Program-made: the position numbers and the translations under genes
In this document: in pieces, positions 5,449 to 10,840 of the stretch
Position numbering within the stretch: position 1 is the stretch's first letter
How the letters are laid out: each line of letters begins with the position of its first letter
Notes under the pieces: generated by a model
The model's input: only the letters and a program-made list of their open reading frames with translations
What the model was told of the DNA's origin: nothing
Database searches by the model: none
Source of the DNA: an uncultured Sulfurovum sp.
GTDB lineage: Bacteria; Campylobacterota; Campylobacteria; Campylobacterales; Sulfurovaceae
DNA: 10,840 nucleotides
Assembly (NCBI GenBank): GCA_902727905.1
Contig: CACVAR010000375.1
Span: 1-10,840 of the forward strand
Reading direction: 5' to 3'

Positions 5449-6759
5449 ATGAAAAATAACTATTATCTAAATTTAAAATATATTTTATATTGTTTATTAT
5501 TATTAAATATTTCCTTGAAAGCAGCATCATTAGAAGAGGCTTTAAAAAAAAATATTTATAATAATCCTCAAGTGAAAGTATCTATCGCCAATTATCAAGC
5601 AGCAGAACATGATTTGGAGAGAGTAAAAGCAGGAGAAAGACCAAGTTTAGATGTATCAGGAGAACTAGGAAGAGAACGTACTCAGATTGATTACAGTTTT
5701 GATGGTAATCGTGAATTAAATGAGAGACAAGCAAGAGTTGTGGGACGGTATAATCTTTTTGAAGGCTATAAAACAACGCATGAGATTAGAGAAAAGAAGT
5801 CTGCCCTTAATGTCGCTAAAAATCAACTACTCGAAAAAGTAAATCGTAGTGTTTCTTTAATGATTCAAGTTTATATAGAAGTTTTACGGAAGAAGGCACT
5901 ATTAGAGATTTCTGAAAACAGTTATGAAAACCATTTAGAGACATTGGAAAAAGTAAAACTAAGGTTAAAAGCTGGTGATGGTTATGAGTCTAATTATAGG
6001 CAAACAAAGGCAAGGGTAAAATTGGCTGAAGGAAATATGCTCTTAGCTAAACGGACATACATGAATGCCAAAATTAATTATAAGCGTTTCTTAAATGTTT
6101 TCCCTGATACTGATAGAATGAAACAACCTTTCGTCAATTTTCAAATTGATGAGTCTAAGACAGAAGAGTTTATTCGAAAAGCATATAAGCGTAACTATAA
6201 GTTAGAAACGCAAAAAGCACAAGTGGCTGTAAGTCAATCGCTTTATGAGCAGACAAAAAGTAGTGACTATCCCACTTTGGATTTAGAGGTTTCACAAGCA
6301 TGGAATAATAACGTTCATGGTTTTACAGGAGCAGATAACAGTCAAAAGGTTGCTTTAGTTTTGAATTATAACCTTTATAATGGTGGAGCAGACCAAGCTT
6401 CAAAACTTTCTGCATTAAAAAGATCTGAGCTAGAAGAGAATAGTTTAGATGATATCAAGTTAAATGTAGAAGAACAGATTCGTATTGCTATTATGAAATA
6501 TGTGATGTTAGAGGCTCAATTGGAGATAACAGAGGCACAATTGGAACAACTTCTAGGAACACAGACCTTGTATGAATTAGAGTACCAAAATAGTAAAAGA
6601 ACCATTATTGATCTTTTAAACATTAAGCAAGAGTATAGTTATGCACGTGCCCAAAAAATTAATACTCAGTTTGATCAACTACTGACCTATTATCAGTTTA
6701 AAAGTGCCATGGGAGAGTTGGTAGATGAGTTTGATTTAAGTGACACTTTGGAGTTATGA
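5449..6759 (+). CDS. TolC-family outer-membrane channel of a type I secretion system
   Basis: A 436-residue secreted protein. Residues 1-25 are a signal peptide: charged start, hydrophobic core YILYCLLLLN, probable cleavage after SLKA. The mature part has two outer-membrane efflux repeats of long coiled helices. The first starts with SLEEALKKNIYNNPQVK and includes YNLFEGYKT near residue 100. The second includes LNYNLYNGGADQASK near residue 305. These aromatic-Gly-Gly turns are characteristic of the TolC fold. A TolC trimer would span the outer membrane and periplasm. The first-gene position upstream of an ABC exporter and HlyD-type adaptor marks it as the dedicated channel (LapE-like) rather than a shared drug-efflux TolC. 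Its stop overlaps the next start (ATGA). The start has no Shine-Dalgarno but gives a well-formed signal peptide. Confidence 0.92.
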   Translation: MKNNYYLNLKYILYCLLLLNISLKAASLEEALKKNIYNNPQVKVSIANYQAAEHDLERVKAGERPSLDVSGELGRERTQIDYSFDGNRELNERQARVVGRYNLFEGYKTTHEIREKKSALNVAKNQLLEKVNRSVSLMIQVYIEVLRKKALLEISENSYENHLETLEKVKLRLKAGDGYESNYRQTKARVKLAEGNMLLAKRTYMNAKINYKRFLNVFPDTDRMKQPFVNFQIDESKTEEFIRKAYKRNYKLETQKAQVAVSQSLYEQTKSSDYPTLDLEVSQAWNNNVHGFTGADNSQKVALVLNYNLYNGGADQASKLSALKRSELEENSLDDIKLNVEEQIRIAIMKYVMLEAQLEITEAQLEQLLGTQTLYELEYQNSKRTIIDLLNIKQEYSYARAQKINTQFDQLLTYYQFKSAMGELVDEFDLSDTLEL

Positions 6760-8849
6760 TGAACATGCTGTTAGCCACTTTTAAAACTTTTGCTAGATTG
6801 CATAATAAAAATATTAGTTTAGATGAAAGTGAGCTTGAAGAAGATTTATTTACCAGTGCTAATGAAGGTTTAGAGCATATTTTTTCAAAGTTGGCTTACC
6901 GTGAAGGCTTTAATTCTAAACTTTTAAAAGGTATTAAATTAAAAAATATTTCAAAATTAATTTTGCCTACGATTTTGTTTTTAGAAGATGATAAATTCTG
7001 TATACTGACTGAGCTTTCTGGAGAGTATGCCAAAATAATTACGGTAGAAACATCAGAACAAGAAGCTTATTGGGTTAGTACAAAAGAGTTAGCAGAGGTC
7101 TTTACAGGTTCATGTTTCCTTTTGAAACTGTTAGTGGAAGAGGAGGAAGAAGCTAAGCAAAAACATTGGTTTTGGAGTAGTTTAGGAAAAGGAAAAAGCT
7201 TATATATTGACTTGTTTTTAGCTTCTTTTTTGCTGAACTTATTTATGTTGGCAACACCAATTTTTACCATGAATGTTTATGATAGAGTTGTCCCCAATAA
7301 TGCTTTTGATACCCTTTGGGTTTTTGTTTCAGCTGTTATTATTATTTATCTGTTTGATGCACTTATGAAAATTTTACGTACTTATACGTTAGAAGTATTG
7401 GCTAAAAAGTCTGATGTGCTGATCTCTTCAAGAATCTTTGAACATGTTTTGGGCATTAAACTTTCTCATCGTTTCTCCTCTACTGGTGCTTTCGCTAGCA
7501 ACCTTCGTGAGTTTGACACCATTCGTTCCTTTTTAGCATCAGCTTCTATGGCAACGATTATTGACTTACCTTTTTTACTTATATTTTTAGTTGTGATCTT
7601 TATAATTGGTGGGAATATCGTTTTTGTTCCTATTACTGCAGCACTGTTAATTATACTCTATGCCTTTATAATCAAAAGACCTTTACAGAAAAGTATTGAA
7701 AAGCTTTCTAGTGGCGCAGCTGCTAAAAATGCTGTTTTAATAGAGTCTCTAAGCATGATAGAGACCATTAAAAGTTTTGCATTACAAGGTAAGATACAAT
7801 GGAAATGGGAAGAGTCAGTTGGCACATTAGCTCAAAATGAAATTCGTGCTCGTTTACTCTCTTTTTCTATTGTGACTTTTTCTAATTTTATACTACAACT
7901 CTCGACCGTAGCCGTCCTTGTTTTGGGTGTTTATGGCATTGCTGAACAGTCATTGAGTATGGGAGGACTAATTGCATTAGTCATGTTAACTTCACGTTCT
8001 CTGGCTCCTTTAAATCAGTTTGCCTCATTGATATCTAACTATGAACAGACAAAGTCGGCGTATGCTAAGCTCAATAGTATTATGAACCTCCCGACAGATA
8101 TTAGTGAACATAAGAAGATAGAAAGAAAAGAGATTAAGGGAAGCATAGAGTTTAAAAACGTCAAGTTTAAGTATCCTCAAAGCCAAGCCTATATTTTAGA
8201 TGATATTAGTTTTAAGATAGAAGCTGGAGAGAGAGTGGGTATTCTTGGTAAGAATGGCTCAGGAAAAAGTACTATTTTAAAATTACTTATGGGGCTTTAT
8301 GAGCCTGAAAGTGGGATCATACTTATAGATGGCATAGATATTCGTCAGTTTAACTCGAGTGCTTTAACTAAAAGTATGGCTTACCTACCTCAAAATGTGG
8401 TACTTTTTAAAGGAACGGTAGCTCAAAATATTAGAGAGAGTGTTGAGAGACTTTCAGATGAGTTATTGGTACTTACTTCAAAACTCTCTGGTGTAGAACG
8501 TTTTGCTTCTAAAAATGCGTTGGGTTACAATGCTATGGTTGAAGAGAGGGGAGAAGGGCTTTCAGGTGGAGAGAGACAATCCATTGCCATGGCGAGAGTG
8601 TTTGCGAAAACAAAGGCTTCTCTTTTATTGTTAGATGAACCAACAAATGCAATGGATAATGAAAATGAAACCTTAGTTACTCAAAGTATTAAACTCTTTT
8701 CTAGTAACAAAACAATGCTAATGGTTAGTCACAAAAACGCTTTGCTAAAGTTGAGTGAACGGCTCATTTTATTAGATAATGGGAAAATATTACTAGATGA
8801 TGGCTATGACGAAGTGATTGAAGCTTTAGCCATTAAGGTAGTAGAATGA
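6756..8849 (+). CDS. Type I secretion ABC exporter, LapB/LssB type, with degenerate C39 domain
   Basis: A 697-residue inner-membrane exporter with fused domains. Residues 1-about 145 form a C39-peptidase-like domain. The first cysteine in the protein is C82, so the catalytic N-terminal Cys is missing; such domains bind but do not cut substrate. Residues about 148-440 are the six-helix ABC membrane domain, opening with the LssB-type segment TPIFTMNVYDRVVPN. The ATPase domain has Walker A (G498-S505, K504), Q-loop Q546, signature LSGGE (602-606), Walker B with D627 and E628, and H-loop H659, all intact. Known relatives export large repeat or RTX adhesins with C-terminal signals. The ORF overlaps the TolC gene and the adaptor gene by 4 nt each, indicating stoichiometric, coupled synthesis. 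M2 is an equally placed alternative start. A bacteriocin processor is unlikely without the Cys. Confidence 0.95.
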   Translation: MMNMLLATFKTFARLHNKNISLDESELEEDLFTSANEGLEHIFSKLAYREGFNSKLLKGIKLKNISKLILPTILFLEDDKFCILTELSGEYAKIITVETSEQEAYWVSTKELAEVFTGSCFLLKLLVEEEEEAKQKHWFWSSLGKGKSLYIDLFLASFLLNLFMLATPIFTMNVYDRVVPNNAFDTLWVFVSAVIIIYLFDALMKILRTYTLEVLAKKSDVLISSRIFEHVLGIKLSHRFSSTGAFASNLREFDTIRSFLASASMATIIDLPFLLIFLVVIFIIGGNIVFVPITAALLIILYAFIIKRPLQKSIEKLSSGAAAKNAVLIESLSMIETIKSFALQGKIQWKWEESVGTLAQNEIRARLLSFSIVTFSNFILQLSTVAVLVLGVYGIAEQSLSMGGLIALVMLTSRSLAPLNQFASLISNYEQTKSAYAKLNSIMNLPTDISEHKKIERKEIKGSIEFKNVKFKYPQSQAYILDDISFKIEAGERVGILGKNGSGKSTILKLLMGLYEPESGIILIDGIDIRQFNSSALTKSMAYLPQNVVLFKGTVAQNIRESVERLSDELLVLTSKLSGVERFASKNALGYNAMVEERGEGLSGGERQSIAMARVFAKTKASLLLLDEPTNAMDNENETLVTQSIKLFSSNKTMLMVSHKNALLKLSERLILLDNGKILLDDGYDEVIEALAIKVVE

Positions 8850-10198
8850 ATTTAAAAAACAGAAATATTAGTCAAAGCGAGGTTAATAAGTCTGCTCGAA
8901 AGATTAAAGAGAACTTGGAGTACTTAGACAGTCGTTCTCAAGCCTTGTTATTAAGTACTAAGCCTAGCTCTAGGGTCTTAATTTGGCTCTCTTTTCTGTT
9001 TTTTATACTACTTATAATTTGGACATATGTAGCAGAGATAGATCAACTTATTCGTGGTATGGGCAAAGTTATTCCTTCAGGTAAGATACAAACAGTGCAG
9101 AACTTAGAAGGAGGCATTGTCTCTAAGCTTTTAGTTCAGGAGGGTTCAAAAGTTGAGGAAGGAATGGTTCTTTTAGAGTTAGACAAGAGAAACTTTGAAA
9201 GTAAAAAAGAGGAGAATCAACTTAAAATTGAAGCACTTCAGTCAAAAGTAAAACGTTTAGAAGCTGAATCTAAAAGAGGGAAGTTTAGAGTTGGAGAGAC
9301 CGAAAAAGAGAAGCAAGAGTATCGTTTGTATCTTGCCAATAAGAAGCTTCTCAATCAAGAGGTAGATATTTTAAATAAACAGCTTTTTCAAAAAAGAAAT
9401 GCCTTACAAGAGTTAAGAGCCAAAAAGAAAAATTTGCAAAAGAGTTTGAAGTTAACAAGGGAAGAGGTGGAGATGAAAAGAGAGCTTTTGGCTCAGTTGG
9501 TAGGCTCTAAAAATGAACTCAATTTAGCTGAACAGAAGTTGAGTGGAGTTGAAGGAGAGTTTGAAGCAACCTCTTTGGCTATTCCTCGTCTTGTTGCTGC
9601 CATTGAAGAGGTTCAAACAGAAATTAAACAGACCTATGCAGCATTCCAAACGAAATCTACCGAAGAACTTACCCTTGCAAAAGATGAATTACTAAGGGTG
9701 AAACAGTCTAATATTTCTAAAAAAGATAGGGTAACAAGAGCGACGGTACGTTCTCCCGTTAAAGGAGTGGTACAACGACTTTTTCATAATACGGTTGGAG
9801 GTGTTGTTAAAGCTGGAGAACCAATTATGGAAATTGTACCAAGTAATGATTTGTTGATTATTTCTGCAAAAATACGTCCTGCAGATATTGCTTTTATTCA
9901 CTTAAATCAAGAGGCAATTGTACGCTTTACAGCATATGATTTTTCTGTTTATGGCTCTTTAGAGGGTAATGTAGTTCACATTAGTGCTGACACTATAGTA
10001 GATGAGGTGGATAAAAAAAGTTATTATAAAGTGCAGATTAAGACTAAAAAGAACTATTTAGGTAAGGAGAAACATAGTTTAAAATTAATGGTAGGAATGG
10101 TGGCAACAATTGATATTGTAGGAGAAAAACAGAGAGTGCTTGATTATATTTTGAAACCTGTTCTTCGAGCTGGAAAAAATATTTTGAGTGAACGATAG
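8846..10198 (+). CDS. HlyD/LapC-type membrane-fusion protein of the type I secretion system
   Basis: A 450-residue periplasmic adaptor, normal in length for type I HlyD proteins. A short cytoplasmic N-terminus is followed by one membrane helix (about 44-63, VLIWLSFLFFILLIIW). The first half of the lipoyl domain carries VQNLEGGIVSKLLVQEGSKV (about 84-103), a family signature. A long charged coiled-coil hairpin spans roughly 115-290 and docks on the TolC trimer. The second half-lipoyl is TVRSPVKGVVQRLF...GEPIMEIVP (about 300-331). A beta-barrel C-terminus includes the conserved GMVATIDIVGEK motif near residues 415-426. It links the inner-membrane exporter to the outer channel. The ATG overlaps the exporter stop (ATGA), with AAGG about 7 nt upstream. 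The next gene starts 37 nt later. Confidence 0.95.
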   Translation: MNLKNRNISQSEVNKSARKIKENLEYLDSRSQALLLSTKPSSRVLIWLSFLFFILLIIWTYVAEIDQLIRGMGKVIPSGKIQTVQNLEGGIVSKLLVQEGSKVEEGMVLLELDKRNFESKKEENQLKIEALQSKVKRLEAESKRGKFRVGETEKEKQEYRLYLANKKLLNQEVDILNKQLFQKRNALQELRAKKKNLQKSLKLTREEVEMKRELLAQLVGSKNELNLAEQKLSGVEGEFEATSLAIPRLVAAIEEVQTEIKQTYAAFQTKSTEELTLAKDELLRVKQSNISKKDRVTRATVRSPVKGVVQRLFHNTVGGVVKAGEPIMEIVPSNDLLIISAKIRPADIAFIHLNQEAIVRFTAYDFSVYGSLEGNVVHISADTIVDEVDKKSYYKVQIKTKKNYLGKEKHSLKLMVGMVATIDIVGEKQRVLDYILKPVLRAGKNILSER

Positions 10199-10235
10199 TT
10201 TTAAGATAGAATAGTTTGGGAGAAAGGAATAAACT

Positions 10236-10840
10236 ATGAGTAATCAACCAAGTTTTCAAGAGAATCAGACAGAGATGACCATGTTTGACGATGATGGTGA
10301 GAGTATTTTTGATGAAGAGATATTTGATTTTGATGATACACCTGAAGAAGAACTGCCTATTGATTTAACATATTTAGCTGAGGGGAGCACTTTTGTTCGT
10401 AAATATACCATTCAAAAATTTTTAGGGCAAGGAGCAATGGGAATTGCGTATGTAGCTGAAGAAGAAGGAAGTTACAATAAGGTAGTTATTAAAGAGTTTT
10501 TTCCAAAAGGGATGGTTAAACGGGAGCTTGACAGTACGGTAGTTTTGGGTAGTAGAAAAGAAGAGCGTAAGTCTTATGAGAAAATGAAAAAAGTTTTTGA
10601 GGAAGAGGCTCAAAACATTGTAACCATTAACACCGTTCCTCATAAAAATGTTGCTGGATTTGTCTCCTTAGAAAAAGATGTTAATAATACAATTTATTAT
10701 CTTATGCCTTATTCTGAAGGTGAAGAGTTGGGAGAGTATTTAGATAGATTAAAAGAGAAGGGTCATCATTTTAGTCAAAAAGAGATAATGAGTTTGATTG
10801 AACCTATTTTAAGTGGTTTGAGTCATATTCATAGTTATGG
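10236..10840 (+). CDS. Ser/Thr protein kinase with acidic N-terminal extension (truncated by window end)
   Basis: An open frame from ATG 10236 to the window edge gives 201 complete codons and no stop. GGA in AGAAAGGAA (10221-10229) is a good Shine-Dalgarno. Residues 1-50 are very acidic, with DDDGES, FDEEIFDFDD and PEEE. The kinase fold starts at about residue 57: glycine loop GQGAMG (64-69), ATP-positioning K86 in VVIKEFFP, a helix-C glutamate among E122-E124 (FEEEAQN), and a hinge region around YYLMPYSEGEEL. The window ends at LSHIHSYG, helix E just before the expected HRD catalytic loop, so activity cannot be judged. IKEFFP with a long insert before helix C resembles the bacterial Hanks-type kinases with VAIKE[YF]P motifs. 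The 37-nt gap and lack of a terminator suggest it belongs to the exporter operon, where it may control secretion or the secreted protein (inference). Confidence 0.88.
   Translation, partial: MSNQPSFQENQTEMTMFDDDGESIFDEEIFDFDDTPEEELPIDLTYLAEGSTFVRKYTIQKFLGQGAMGIAYVAEEEGSYNKVVIKEFFPKGMVKRELDSTVVLGSRKEERKSYEKMKKVFEEEAQNIVTINTVPHKNVAGFVSLEKDVNNTIYYLMPYSEGEELGEYLDRLKEKGHHFSQKEIMSLIEPILSGLSHIHSY

Noticed and set aside
5582..5776. Minus-strand open frame inside the TolC gene
   Set aside because: Antisense shadow; Leu/His-rich translation typical of reversed AT-rich coding DNA.
7067..7270. Minus-strand open frame inside the ABC exporter gene
   Set aside because: Antisense to the junction of the C39-like and membrane domains; no independent signals.
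6756..8849. Bacteriocin/microcin exporter with leader-peptidase activity
   Set aside because: No catalytic Cys in the N-terminal domain and no small double-glycine peptide gene nearby.
9692..9901. Minus-strand open frame inside the HlyD gene
   Set aside because: Asn/Arg/Ser-rich shadow translation, no homology pattern.
10044..10259. Minus-strand open frame spanning the HlyD 3' end and the kinase gap
   Set aside because: Overlaps two well-supported plus-strand genes and the kinase ribosome binding site; translation has no recognisable features.
10422..10643. Minus-strand open frame over the kinase N-lobe
   Set aside because: The plus strand encodes a clear kinase glycine loop, lysine and helix C here; the reverse reading is a shadow.
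1..10840. CRISPR arrays, tRNA/rRNA genes, insertion sequences or phage attachment sites
   Set aside because: No regularly spaced repeats, no tRNA-like cloverleaf, no transposase or integrase and no long terminal repeats were seen; all but short gaps are coding.

Overview
The window looks like a low-GC member of the Campylobacterota (formerly Epsilonproteobacteria). The main evidence is gene order: a leftward murD-mraY pair faces a rightward gpmI, with fabG just beyond, the same core arrangement as in Campylobacter jejuni. AT-rich intergenic DNA with TATAAT-like -10 boxes and poor -35 boxes fits this. The genus cannot be fixed from the sequence; a free-living Sulfurimonas/Sulfurovum/Arcobacter-type organism is a reasonable guess.

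Layout. Bases 1-1114 (minus) hold the first codons of murD and all of mraY, the lipid I step of peptidoglycan synthesis. An 87-bp divergent gap with a perfect inverted repeat separates them from gpmI (1202-2683, plus), the cofactor-independent phosphoglycerate mutase. A small TerB-like helical protein (2772-3113) and fabG (3242-3985), the fatty-acid ketoreductase, follow. These are housekeeping genes with ordinary or weak Shine-Dalgarno starts.

From about 3986 the content becomes accessory: an OmpR-type response regulator (4014-4673, plus), a soluble histidine kinase with no sensor domain (4679-5377, minus, tail-to-tail with the regulator), and then a rightward operon. The operon encodes a TolC-like outer-membrane protein (5449-6759), a LapB/LssB-type type I secretion ABC exporter with a degenerate peptidase domain (6756-8849), a HlyD/LapC-type adaptor (8846-10198), and a Ser/Thr protein kinase (10236 onward, cut by the window end). 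The first three operon genes overlap by 4 nt at each junction (ATGA), so they are probably translationally coupled. The kinase follows after 37 nt.

Working model (inference): this is a self-contained secretion island, a three-part type I exporter probably for a large RTX or repeat adhesin. The divergent two-component pair would control its expression and the Ser/Thr kinase would add post-translational control. The substrate is not in the window. The 71-bp kinase/exporter gap is packed with signals: back-to-back promoters, a 13-bp palindrome over the kinase start, and three TTG(T)xAC motifs spaced 14 bp apart. The regulator, histidine kinase and TolC genes all lack a Shine-Dalgarno sequence and have a -10 box placed so that transcription would begin at or within a base or so of the ATG. 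This suggests leaderless mRNAs, in contrast to several neighbouring genes.
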